Assembly: GCF_020283565.1 (NCBI RefSeq)
Contig: NC_060064.1
Location: forward strand, 14,652,337-14,716,336
DNA length: 64,000 nucleotides
Direction of reading: 5' to 3'
Source of the DNA: Trifolium pratense
Taxonomy: Eukaryota; Streptophyta; Magnoliopsida; Fabales; Fabaceae
In this document: positions 18,041-28,068 of the stretch, one piece after another
How positions within the stretch are numbered: the stretch's first letter is position 1
Layout of the letters: each line of letters opens with the position of its first letter
Notes under the pieces: generated by a model
Databases searched by the model: none
The model's input: only the letters and a program-made list of their open reading frames with translations
Told to the model about the DNA's origin: nothing
Made by a program: the position numbers and the translations under genes

Positions 18041-18299
18041 CTCTCTCCGTCCCAATTTGATTGACACAGTTGATTGTTGTGCACTATTCACACATGTTGT
18101 TTTGACCTTATTTTTCTACTAATAAACAAAAATAAATATTAGCATATAAGATGTTGTTTGATTCGTCTCGATAAGTATTTCCAAAATATCACATTTTTAG
18201 AATTTTTACTATTATATAATTAAAAATATTAATCGTCAAAGTTATGCATCGACATGCATAAAACAGTCAACTGTGTCACTCAAATTGGGAGGGATAGAG
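18041..18299. mobile_element. Stowaway-like MITE
   Basis: The ends CTCTCTCCGTCCCAATTTGA (left) and the inverse of the right end, CTCTATCCCTCCCAATTTGA, form terminal inverted repeats continuing into gacacagttga. TA flanks each side (18039-18040 and 18300-18301). The size is about 260 bp and no ORF is present. Confidence 0.75.
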
Positions 18300-18655
18300 T
18301 AATAATTAGAATGAAAAAAATAATAATGGTGACACTGACGGGTCTTGTCCAAGTCCCTATAGTATATTGTCGAACGTGTTTCACAAATACCTTAGACCAT
18401 CTCCAATGGTGTAGTACCTATTAGGTACTCATGGTACTTATTAGGTACTACCATTGGAGCACAACACATTTTAGTACCAAATAGGTACCACTTCTCAAAT
18501 AAGCACCCTCTCTCATAGTACTTAATAGAATTTGTGGGACCCATTTATAAATATGTAGAGTTATTGATGAAATGTGTAGTTATTTGTGGGACCGGTTTAG
18601 AATTTTTTAAGAGGTGCTGGGTTGGAGAGATTGAGTACTTTTTTTTTTTTTTTTT

Positions 18656-21600
18656 TTAAGAAGGCAAAGCTGTCCTATTGCGAAAAAAGTCATCACCAAT
18701 AAAACTAGGAACATTATCCCACCAGTGATCTTCCCGAGACGTTAAACTAAAATTTGCAAGCTTATCAGCACAACAATTTCCTTCCCTAAAAATATGAGAA
18801 ATTCTAAAGTTCATAAGGGAGCAGAAATAGATACAATTATACCAACGATTTCTAAGCTTCCAAGGAATTATATGATGATTATTGAAGGCATCCACTACTA
18901 GTTTAGAGTCGCATTCCAGCCAAAAATTATGCCAATGATTTTGATGAGCAATTTCAATAGCATGCATAGCTGCAATTGCTTCAGCAAAGAGAGAAGATTG
19001 AATACCCAGATACAAGCTAAAGCAACCTTTGATTCCTCCACTTGAGTCACGAAAAATACCACCAGCTGAGGCATACCCCGGAGAACCTCTCGCTGCACCA
19101 TCAGTGTTTGCCTTTATCCAACCAGTCGGAGGAAAAGACCAAATAACCTCTTGTATCTTCGGAGCGGGACCAGCATGACTCACAATATTAAACTCTTTTA
19201 AAGCTTGAAAGTCAGTAATACAGTTGGACATAATACCCTTAGACATGTTTCCGGCCATTTGAACTGAAGCAGAAATAGAAGAGCAAGATTGATGGAAGGG
19301 AACAATTACGTTATGAAAACGGACCTGATTGCGAGCAAACCATATAGCATTTAGAGAGAAAATAATGGAGGCTAAAGCAATGTCTCTAATTTGAGTACTG
19401 GAAGAAGAATGAACAATTTGAAGTAGGCCAATAAAAGAGGTCAGATTGATATGTCTATGAAGCTTAGAGGACATCCAGGACCAAAGTCTAGCAGCAAAAG
19501 AACAATGAAGAAACAAATGAGGCGAAGTTTCGACTGCCAGACCACATAAACTACATTTAGAAACCATAAAGCAACCTCTCTTTTGTAAGTTTTCATCTGT
19601 TGGAAGCTTATTATGGAGCAGTCTCCAAAACAAGAAAGACTTGGAAGGAGGAATGAAAGATTTCCAAATTAGTTTTCCCCAAGAAACTGAATGAGTGGTA
19701 TCAGTGAAATAGGCAAAAGCATCTTTGAAGGTTAGTTCACCATCACTTGTTCCAGACCAAATGAGTTTGTCAGGGAAGGGAATAATAGGTAACACCAACT
19801 TTTTGATATCCTCAATCAGATTAGGATGAATAAGAGAAATGAATTGTGGAATAGACCAGTTAAGCTCATGCAAGTATTCACTTACTTTAGATGAAAGTAA
19901 ATGGCTGACATTGGGAGGAATCTGAATAATATCGGCTATGGACGAGTCTTGAAGCCATTTGTCAGTCCAAAAGTTTATCCGAGAGCCATCTCCAAGAAGC
20001 CAGAAGCTATGCTCCTTAACAGATGTAATGTGATTCTTCACACCACTCCAAATAGAGGAAGATATATGATAACGAATAGGATGACCATTACGAATACATC
20101 TAGCTCTCACAAGTTGAGCCCAATCAGCATCAGAAGAAACACAATTCCAGCATAATCTTAACATTGCAGCTTTGTTAATAAGCTTCAAAGGTCTCAGACC
20201 TAATCCTCCTTCATCAAAAGGAGTACATATAGTTTTCCAAGCAACAGTAACCATTTTTCTATTGTTAATATCACCAGACCACACAAAATTCTTTATCCAA
20301 ATATCAAGCTGCTTTAATAAGGAAATTGGCCAAGGATAAACTTGAAAGCTATAAAGGAGCATGCTATTTATAATAGATTTCACAAGTTGCACTCTCCCCA
20401 TGATGGATAAAAGAGAACCTTTCCAACTAGAGAGCTTAGACTTAATTCTGTCAGCAATGGGTTGTAAATGATGCACCTTAGGCTTACCTTGAAATAAAGG
20501 AACACCCAAATAAGTGAAAGGAATTTGGCCCGGACTAAAACCGAGGATATTAGAGATGGCGGCGACTCTGCTACTATGAATTGATCCTGCGAAAAATTTG
20601 CATTTGGATATACTCAATTGTTGACCCGAAGCCTCACCATAACAATGGAACAACAACATAAGAGTTTGAAGGGAGCTCTTGTTGCCTTTACAAAACACCA
20701 TTATATCATCTGCATACAAGGTATGAGTAGGTGGAATGCAACCTCTAGGACCTGCCATAGGAGTAATTCTACCAGCGTCGACTAAAGAAGAGATGGACCT
20801 GCTCAGCACATCTTCAGCTAAGCAAAAAAGAATAGGGGAGAGAGGGTCTCCTTGACGAACCCCTCTCTTGCATTTGAAATAACCAACTGATTTGCCATTA
20901 ACCAAAAAGGAAAGATTAGCAGATTTAAGAATAGTGTTCACCCAAGCACCGAAAGTTGAACTAAAACCAAATGCAGATAAACAATTAGTCAAGAAAGTCC
21001 AATCTAAGGTATCAAATGCCTTTTTTATATCAAATTTAAGAGCCATATTACCACCATAAGTTTTCTTCCCCAACAAATTAATTGCTTCTGAAGCAGAAAA
21101 GATGCAATCAGTAATGTGCCTGCCTTGAATAAAGCCTCTTTGTTGTGGAGAAATTATTTTAGGAGCAATTCTTGATAATCTATCAGATAACACCTTGGTG
21201 ATAATTTTAAATTGAAAATTGGCAAGAGCTATAGGCCTGTAGTCTTCAATCTTGTCTGCCTCTTTAAACTTTGGAACAAGACAAACTAAATTGGAGTTAA
21301 GCCCAGGCATAATCCAATTGGAATGAAAGAATTGTACAACTGAATTATATACATCTGTAGCAATAATGTTCCAAAATGATTGATAAAAAGATCCACCAAA
21401 TCCATCAGGACCTGGAGCTCCAGAACCATTCATCGAAAACACAGCTGTTTTGACCTCCTCCATAGTGGGAATTTTTGTAAGCATCATATTATCCTCATCA
21501 GTGACAATTTTGGGAATAACTTTAGCAATCAAACCATTATCCACACAGTTGTTAGAAACAGCATACAAGTTAGTATAATAATTAATAACATGATTTTCAA

Positions 21601-22771
21601 TTTCCAACGGATCATCGATCACCATATCACCTGATCTCAGAATAGACATTTGCTTTGAAGCATACTTAATCTTAGCCATCCTATGGAAAAAAGCAGTGTT
21701 TCTATCACCATAAGTAAACCAATTAATAGAGGACTTTTGCTTCCAAAAAGATTCCTCAAATTGTAAGGCCTGTTGCAAATTAGATTGAGCCCCAATTTCG
21801 ATATTATGCAAATCATCAGAGTAGCCTTCCAAGGAGATTTGTTGTTGGATAGCCTCAACTTCCTTCATACAAGAATCCACTCTAGCTTTGACATTACCAA
21901 AAGTGTGAATATTCCAAGACTTGAAAGCAGCTTTAAGAGATTTAAGCTTCTGGGCAAGAATATACATAGGACAACCATTGACCGGATTAGACCAAACTTC
22001 ATTAACTAGTCTAGAGCAGTCAGGATGATCAGCCCACATTGTGAAATATTTAAAAGAGGACGGAAAATTTCTGTTTCGGTTTTGTAAGACCAATAATAGA
22101 GGGTAGTGATCTGAATGATCTCTAGGGAGAGTGCAACATGCAATTGAGCTCCAATTAAGAAAAGTGTCAGCATTAGCTAAGGCCCTATCAAGCCTTTCCT
22201 CGGTATGAGCCGAGCCAAGTCTGCCATTGGTCCAAGTGTAGGCAACACCCCTGGTGGGGATGTGAGATAAAGAACTAGAGTCAGTCCAAGCAGAGAAATC
22301 TTCACAAGAGATGCGACAAGGAGCGCTCCCACCTCTTTTTTCATGGGATCCTAAAATAGCATTAAAATCACCTAAGATAACCCAAGCACCAGGATTAGAA
22401 AGCAACAAATTATTAAGATCCTTCCACATATTCCTCCTAATAATATAGGAGGTGGAGGCATAGACCGCTGCAATGTAGACAACGTTGGAACCAATGTGAA
22501 CTTGAAAAGCACAGAATTGAGATGTTGAAGCAACCAAAGTCGGAGAGCAATTGTTGGAACAAAGGCACCAGAGGGAAGGCTTATTACTGACATTAAAACC
22601 GATAGATTTTAAATTTAAGTTATTCCAAAAAGAAGGATGAATCTTCTCAAACTGAATCTTAGGCTCAGCAATGAACACAAAATCTGGTTTATGTGAAACA
22701 CACAACTTTTTAAGGTAAAGTCTTGTATCAACATTGCCAAGACCTCTAATATTCCAATAGAAAAACTTCAT
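18656..22771 (-). CDS. LINE ORF2: endonuclease, reverse transcriptase, RNase H
   Basis: The 1,371-aa ORF2 protein copies LINE RNA into target DNA. The N-terminus (MKFFYWNIRGLGN, then VILGDFNAILG at about 135) is an apurinic-type endonuclease, with a later DHSDHYPLLL motif. The reverse transcriptase has GFGGSFYQSFW, FDIKKAFDTLDW, RGVRQGDPLSP and the catalytic YADD at about 685. A zinc-binding segment, CSLCGLAVETSPHLFLHC, lies near 1073. An RNase H-like domain with DGAARGSPGYASAGG lies near 1226. No stop interrupts it. Its ATG overlaps the ORF1 stop (ATGA). The TAA stop is directly followed by poly(A). Confidence 0.95.
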   Translation of the reverse strand: MKFFYWNIRGLGNVDTRLYLKKLCVSHKPDFVFIAEPKIQFEKIHPSFWNNLNLKSIGFNVSNKPSLWCLCSNNCSPTLVASTSQFCAFQVHIGSNVVYIAAVYASTSYIIRRNMWKDLNNLLLSNPGAWVILGDFNAILGSHEKRGGSAPCRISCEDFSAWTDSSSLSHIPTRGVAYTWTNGRLGSAHTEERLDRALANADTFLNWSSIACCTLPRDHSDHYPLLLVLQNRNRNFPSSFKYFTMWADHPDCSRLVNEVWSNPVNGCPMYILAQKLKSLKAAFKSWNIHTFGNVKARVDSCMKEVEAIQQQISLEGYSDDLHNIEIGAQSNLQQALQFEESFWKQKSSINWFTYGDRNTAFFHRMAKIKYASKQMSILRSGDMVIDDPLEIENHVINYYTNLYAVSNNCVDNGLIAKVIPKIVTDEDNMMLTKIPTMEEVKTAVFSMNGSGAPGPDGFGGSFYQSFWNIIATDVYNSVVQFFHSNWIMPGLNSNLVCLVPKFKEADKIEDYRPIALANFQFKIITKVLSDRLSRIAPKIISPQQRGFIQGRHITDCIFSASEAINLLGKKTYGGNMALKFDIKKAFDTLDWTFLTNCLSAFGFSSTFGAWVNTILKSANLSFLVNGKSVGYFKCKRGVRQGDPLSPILFCLAEDVLSRSISSLVDAGRITPMAGPRGCIPPTHTLYADDIMVFCKGNKSSLQTLMLLFHCYGEASGQQLSISKCKFFAGSIHSSRVAAISNILGFSPGQIPFTYLGVPLFQGKPKVHHLQPIADRIKSKLSSWKGSLLSIMGRVQLVKSIINSMLLYSFQVYPWPISLLKQLDIWIKNFVWSGDINNRKMVTVAWKTICTPFDEGGLGLRPLKLINKAAMLRLCWNCVSSDADWAQLVRARCIRNGHPIRYHISSSIWSGVKNHITSVKEHSFWLLGDGSRINFWTDKWLQDSSIADIIQIPPNVSHLLSSKVSEYLHELNWSIPQFISLIHPNLIEDIKKLVLPIIPFPDKLIWSGTSDGELTFKDAFAYFTDTTHSVSWGKLIWKSFIPPSKSFLFWRLLHNKLPTDENLQKRGCFMVSKCSLCGLAVETSPHLFLHCSFAARLWSWMSSKLHRHINLTSFIGLLQIVHSSSSTQIRDIALASIIFSLNAIWFARNQVRFHNVIVPFHQSCSSISASVQMAGNMSKGIMSNCITDFQALKEFNIVSHAGPAPKIQEVIWSFPPTGWIKANTDGAARGSPGYASAGGIFRDSSGGIKGCFSLYLGIQSSLFAEAIAAMHAIEIAHQNHWHNFWLECDSKLVVDAFNNHHIIPWKLRNRWYNCIYFCSLMNFRISHIFREGNCCADKLANFSLTSREDHWWDNVPSFIGDDFFRNRTALPS

Positions 22772-24174
22772 TGAGAATTAGATTTATGGACACCCTTATC
22801 ATGAGTGTTATGATCAACTGGCTTGGCTACTTGAAGCTTGGGTTTTCTACCTTTTCTATGAGTCACAAGAGTGTAACCTCTTTCATTGTCTTCAATGCCA
22901 TCTTCTTTTTCATCCCCCCAGAGTTGTTTAACTATGTTAATATCTTGTTGAACATTCTCACTTAAATCTGCACTAGCCTTAGTTGGTATAATAATGACAT
23001 TAGGAGTATCCTTCAAGGTGTTAAGAACACCACGATTAGGAGACAAATGTTGTTGTATGTCATCAACAAGAGTATCCTCAGAGTTTTTGCCTTCTCCTTC
23101 GTCTACCTCTATAATGCTTTTAGAGAAATCCTGCTCATAAGAGATTTCATGTTCATGTTCTTTTGGGTCCGAATCAGGCACCCTTGAATGGTGTTCAACA
23201 ACATCATCCTTCTTGCAACCACTTGGCTCAGCTTGATGATTAGTAACAGGTTCAACATATACCAACCCTTCATTCCCTTTGTCTTTAGAAGACCTGGAAA
23301 CATCTTTGGTTGGCTTATGTTGATTAGTGTGTTTCAGTGTCGAATGTTGTTCATCTTGTTTTTTACTTTTACACTGATTGTGAAGGTGACCAATAGTTTT
23401 ACAGCAAGTGCAGAATGCCGGGAGTGCCTCATAATCAATTCCAACATAAAAAGCAAATCCTTCCCTCTCCACCATTAAGGTATTCAAAAAATTCCCTGCC
23501 AAATCAACATCGACAAGGACTCTTGCATAATGACCATATGTTTTCAATTTGGTGTTTTGATCAAGAGAGATAGGTGTACCAACAGCAGAGGCAATTTCAA
23601 ATAAGATTCGAGGGCGCCAATATTCTAAAGGAAGATCATAGATACGAATCCACGTTTGAGTATGAGTTTGATTTTGAAGATTAGGATTAAAATCTTTAAC
23701 CCATTTAGAAAGTCTAAAAACACCAGGATTAAGGTTCCACGTACCTACAGTCCATACACTGCGCAAATCATCTTGGGAAGCAAAGCTTAGATTGAAGTAT
23801 CCTCTGCCCAGTGGTGTTAAATTCCAAGCACCTAAGGGTTTCCAGAGTTTGGCCAACGTTGTTCTCAAGGCTTCAGTCGAACATGGTTTGGAACCTTTAG
23901 GAAGTATCAACCTACCATGAAGGTTATTCTTGAATTCATCAATTCCAAGCTGATACTCTTTCTCAGTAATCTTAATTGAAACAGCATCCCCTTTAATGGA
24001 GGTTTTAGGAAACGGGTTTTCTGGAACAACAACAGAATTTGAGAGGGCTTGAGCAAACGACTTCTTCTGATAAGAAGGTTGAGATGGAGATTCAGGTACG
24101 GATTTTGGAGGAGAATCGATGGTCTCAAGGAACCGCCACGGGCAGATCGACGGCGGCGGCGTGGATCCGGCCAT
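22768..24174 (-). CDS. LINE ORF1: nucleic-acid-binding (DUF4283-type) protein
   Basis: This 468-aa protein is the LINE ORF1 product, expected to coat the RNA. The middle part (LILPKGSKPCSTEALRTTLA... to VLVDVDLAGNFL) matches the DUF4283-type domain of plant LINE ORF1 proteins. A CCHC zinc knuckle, CTCCKTIGHLHNQC, lies just after it at about 258-271. The C-terminal half is acidic, Lys-rich and low-complexity. It ends at TGA sharing bases with the ORF2 ATG, which suggests termination-reinitiation. Confidence 0.9.
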   Translation of the reverse strand: MAGSTPPPSICPWRFLETIDSPPKSVPESPSQPSYQKKSFAQALSNSVVVPENPFPKTSIKGDAVSIKITEKEYQLGIDEFKNNLHGRLILPKGSKPCSTEALRTTLAKLWKPLGAWNLTPLGRGYFNLSFASQDDLRSVWTVGTWNLNPGVFRLSKWVKDFNPNLQNQTHTQTWIRIYDLPLEYWRPRILFEIASAVGTPISLDQNTKLKTYGHYARVLVDVDLAGNFLNTLMVEREGFAFYVGIDYEALPAFCTCCKTIGHLHNQCKSKKQDEQHSTLKHTNQHKPTKDVSRSSKDKGNEGLVYVEPVTNHQAEPSGCKKDDVVEHHSRVPDSDPKEHEHEISYEQDFSKSIIEVDEGEGKNSEDTLVDDIQQHLSPNRGVLNTLKDTPNVIIIPTKASADLSENVQQDINIVKQLWGDEKEDGIEDNERGYTLVTHRKGRKPKLQVAKPVDHNTHDKGVHKSNSQ

Positions 24175-24455
24175 GGGTTCGGTTAGACGGCGGCGTTTTC
24201 AGAGGTTCCACACGTTTTCACCAAGACCAATTGAATTGATTTGTAGAGGCAAGAGGTGAGATGGTTTCCTGTGTTGCAGTGGCGGCGGCGTTCACATGAG
24301 TTCTAGGTTCAGTTGAGGTAATATCTATCAATAGAAAAATCTAGCAAACAAAAAATTACAAAAACATCAGTTTCAATAATTATAAATGAGTGATGTGTAC
24401 ATGCGGGACCCACTTAAGTACCCAAAATTGGATTTCTCCATTGTGGATGCTCTTA

Positions 24456-24721
24456 TAGTACTATTTATCGGTTTCCGTTCAAAAAATGTTAATTTTTTGC
24501 ATCTTTGTTTGAAACACTAGATAAAGAGTAAAATAATCTTGAAATTTGAGTAATCTACATTTTCAAAATATAAAAAGTACTATTATTTTTAATTCAATTT
24601 TTTGTTTGTTTCCTTAAATAGTTAGCATTACTTTACTATCATTGAATTGAATTAAACTTTGGCAAGGCATTATTATTTCTTCCTAGGGTAGGGACCTCAT
24701 GCTGCATTATCATATGATGAG
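24456..24721 (+). promoter_or_regulatory. Short upstream region of the receptor kinase
   Basis: Only about 270 bp separates the MITE end from the receptor kinase ATG. It is AT-rich with no clear TATA assignment. The promoter therefore either lies here or includes the MITE and LINE. Confidence 0.3.
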
Positions 24722-27700
24722 ATGAGAGGATCCATTATCATGTACTATCACACTGTATCTCTTCTTCCTTTCTTGAAGATGTTCTTCATCGTACTCTTAC
24801 TAATAATTTCAACATCTACCAATAATATTAATGCAGAATACGATGAAGCAAATTACATGTCCGATTTATTACAATCACTATCCCATACTCCCTCTAGCTG
24901 GTCTAACAAAATTCACCACTGCAAATGGAAAGGCATAACTTGCAACTCAACTACTCAAGCTGTTACCTCCATCATCCTCCCATCAAATTCACTCACCGGC
25001 ACACTCCCTTCGAATATCGAGACTCTAACTAATCTCACTCACATCGATCTTCACAACAACTCACTCAATGGTCCTTTACCCGATTTTACTAACCTTGCCT
25101 TGCTCCAAACTATTTCCCTTGGTCACAATAACTTCACCTCTCTCCCAGAAGATAACTTACGATACTTCACTGAACTAAGAACTCTCAACCTTAGCAATAA
25201 CTTGAACCTCTCCCAATGGGGATTTCCTATGAATTATTTCGATTACTCCTCCCCTTTGTACTCCATCGATTTCGAAGCTACGAATATGATAGGCTCATTT
25301 TCAGATCCTGATATATTTGATTCGTTTCCAAATTTGCATACTTTTATTATTTCTCACAACAAAATGGAAGGATTTCTACCCCCGTCTCTCGGGAAATCTG
25401 CAATAAGGAATTTACGACTTAACAATCAGAGAGGTCACGCGTTTTCGGGCACAATTGACATTATATCAAAAATGAGAAATTTGTCTCAAGCATGGCTTCA
25501 CCATAACAACTTCAAGGGTCATATTCCTAACATGTCCAATTGTATTAATTTGTTTGATTTGCAGCTTCAGTCAAATAGCTTAGATGGTTTGGTTCCACCT
25601 TCATTGTTTTCTCTTACTAGCTTGAACATCATCTCTTTGGAAGAAAATAGGCTTCAAGGACCATTACCTGAGTTTCGCAAGGGTGTTAACGCAACTTTTG
25701 AACACAATAACTTTTGTCGAAGCGATGTTGGACCTTGTGATTCCCAGATTATGATTTTATATGATATTATCGATGCTCTTGGGTCTCCTGTATTTTTGGC
25801 AACTCAAGGAAATAATGCTTGTACCGGAGGTACATGGATCAAGTTAATGCCCGATCGAGTACAGATTAAGTGTGAAAGAGGGAAAATTGTTAGTTTTAAG
25901 ATCTGCTATGTTAATGGTATACATGATAGTGGAAGTGGAACCATCTCTCCTAAATTTTCCAATTTAACAAGTTTAGTGAACTTGACTCTTGTTGGAAATA
26001 ATTTGACCGGTCCAATACCACACAGTCTTACAACTTTGCATCATCTTCAGCTTCTTGATGTTTCCGATAATAATCTATCAGGAACAATTCCCAAATTTCC
26101 ATATGAGATTAAGTTAAATATCACAGGCAATAATTTGCTAAGGCAAAATATGTCTAGACAAGGTGGAGGTGAAAATGCAACTACTCCAGGTAATGATCAA
26201 ACCGGAGGTTCATCTAAAGCAGCAAACCTTAGACCTTTTTGGATTGCAGGTATGCTTTTATATTCATTATATATTTCAAATTGTTTTGTTATCTTTGGCC
26301 ATGTGCAAGCCTTGCTATCTATTCCTTGTCAACTCAATTATAAACAATAAAAAGTTATATTTTGTAATTTAAAATTTAAGTAAATTTAATTAATTCAATT
26401 GTGTTTTGATTATATTATTCTTAGAGTGTGTTTCATCTAAAAAAAATAATGGACTTGACAGGACAACTTTATTTATAATATGTTTGATTGTAAAACAAAC
26501 ATCTGCTGAGACTAAACAAATTGGGGGTCTTGGACAAAAACTCAATCGTAGTTGTGGGGGATCAACTTGCGGTCCTCCCTATCAAGTCCAGCGTCAATCA
26601 CCACTGGACTAACTAACAATTGATTACGATTTAACTTATTTAATCTTGACTATTACTCCATTTACTTTTGTTTATGATTCTCATGTGCAAACATACAGGG
26701 GCGTTTGGAGTTGGATTTGTCGTACTTATTGTGTTGATTATTTGTAAACGTAAGAGGTATCATATTTTAGTAAAAAGGTGGGTCGTCAAGAAAACAATAA
26801 AATCTATTGACAACAATGTGGAGGATTTCATAAAAAGTTATAACTTGTCAGTGCCAATTAAGCAGTATAGATATTCAGAAGTGAAAAGAATGACAAACTC
26901 ATTCCGAGACAAATTAGGTCAAGGAGGATACGGTGTTGTTTACAAAGCAAGTTTACTTGATGGACGTCAAGTGGCGGTGAAAGTGATAAACGAGTCAAAG
27001 GGAAATGGAGAAGAATTCATAAATGAAGTAGATAGCATTAGTAGAACGTCACATGTGAACATCGTTTCACTTTTGGGTTTTTGTTATGAGAACAAAAGAG
27101 CATTAATATATGAATACATGTCAAAGGGATCATTGGATAAGTTTATCCTTAAAGGTGGATTTCCTTATGCTATTTGTAGTTTGGATTGGAACACGATGTA
27201 CAAAATTGCAATTGGCATTGCTCGGGGACTAGAATACTTGCATCAAGGATGTATTTCAAGGATTTTGCATCTTGATATCAAACCCCAAAACATTCTTTTG
27301 GATGAAGATTTTTGTCCAAAAATCTCTGATTTTGGACTAGCTAAAATATGCGAAAGGAATAATAGTATTGTTTCGATGCTTGGCACAAGAGGAACCGTAG
27401 GATATATAGCACCAGAAGTATTTAACCGAATGTTTGGTGGAGTTTCTCACAAGTCTGATGTATATAGTTATGGTATGTTAATTCTAGAAATGATTGGAGG
27501 AAGAAAGAATTATGACACTGGAGGTTCATGTACATCTGAAATGTACTTTCCAGATTGGATTTATAAGGATCTTGAACAAGGTAACAACCTTGAGAGTGGT
27601 TTGGCAAATTCTGAGGAAGAAAATGATATGGTTAGAAAGATAACTATGGTGAGTCTATGGTGCATTCAAACAAATCCATCAGATAGACCATCAATGAGTA

Positions 27701-27843
27701 GAGTGATAGAAATGCTGCAAGGACCACTTCTGTCAATGTCATATCCTCCAAAGCCTTTCTTATATTCTCCTGAAATGCCACCATTACAAACTTCACATGT
27801 GTCTTCTAGCAATTTGCAAGAGACAAATTCAGAAAGTCAGTAG
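24722..27843 (+). CDS. Chimeric receptor-like kinase: TMK-type LRR ectodomain + LRK10L-type kinase
   Basis: The predicted protein is a membrane receptor kinase of 890 aa. Exon 1 is 24722-26249 and exon 2 is 26699-27843, joined in phase 1 (WIA|G|AFGVG). It has a signal peptide (MFFIVLLLIIS), a first LRR block (about 60-340), then a cysteine-bearing island (NNFCRSDVGPCDSQ...NACTGG), a second LRR block (LVNLTLVGNNLTGPIP, LLDVSDNNLSGTIP) and a TM helix (AFGVGFVVLIVLIICKRKR, about 511). The two LRR blocks split by that island are the layout of TMK receptors. The kinase is instead LRK10L/PR5K-like: KQYRYSEVKRMTNSFRDKLG, P-loop GQGGYGVV (about 583), VAVKV, HLDIKPQN (HLD, so non-RD), DFGLAK, GYIAPE, SLWCIQTNPSDRPSM. 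TMK kinases look different. The N-terminal ATG could instead be an internal one. Confidence 0.9.
26250..26698 (+). other. Receptor kinase intron with in-frame extension and poly(A) signal
   Basis: Read-through of the donor adds 33 residues (GMLLYSLYIS..., hydrophobic) before a stop at 26348-26350. AATAAA overlaps that stop (about 26346-26351). The rest of the intron holds a stretch, about 26520-26620, that resembles 53940-54070 (tccagcgtcaatcaccactgga versus tttagcgtcaattatcactgga), so it includes a dispersed repeat. Confidence 0.5.
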
Positions 27844-28068
27844 TGAAAATTTGATTGTATTGTAATCATATATTGTTGGTATTTGAGTACAACTTTGCAT
27901 ATCTGTTGGTTAAGATTCAAAACTCACACAGACACACATATGGTTGTTAATTTCTAACTACTGATGACTTTGAAAATTTTACTTATACTCTGCGATTCAA
28001 AATTTAATAACTATAATGACTTTAGGACTTTAAGAACTTGTAAATTTAATAAATGGGTTACACTATGC
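27844..28068. other. 3' flank of receptor kinase
   Basis: AT-rich, with no gene. The transcript end is presumably here. No clear AATAAA was fixed. Confidence 0.3.

Larger units (their letters stand above)
18639..24340 (-). mobile_element. L1-type LINE, both ORFs open
   Basis: A minus-strand non-LTR retrotransposon with ORF1 (24174-22768), ORF2 (22771-18656) and a poly(A) tail, seen as a T-run at 18639-18657. The 5' UTR extends upstream of 24174, but the exact 5' end is unresolved. Words TTGAGTAC (left flank) and TTGAGGTA (about 24316) are only weakly alike, so I do not claim a TSD. The open ORFs and clean tail point to a young copy. Confidence 0.88.
18395..24452. mobile_element. PIF/Harbinger-type MITE copy 2, split by a LINE
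   Basis: The left part (18395 to about 18638) begins GACCATCTCCAATGG and matches copy 1 (9924) closely. The right part (about 24345-24452) ends CTCCATTGTGGATGCTC. TTA flanks both outer ends (18392-18394 and 24453-24455), a clean TWA target duplication. The interior is displaced by the LINE at about 18639-24340. Confidence 0.78.

Noticed and set aside
24722..27843. Treating the LRR part and the kinase part as two genes
   Set aside because: The donor at 26249/26250 and acceptor at 26698/26699 join in phase 1 and restore a TM helix across the junction; the kinase part has no signal peptide of its own.
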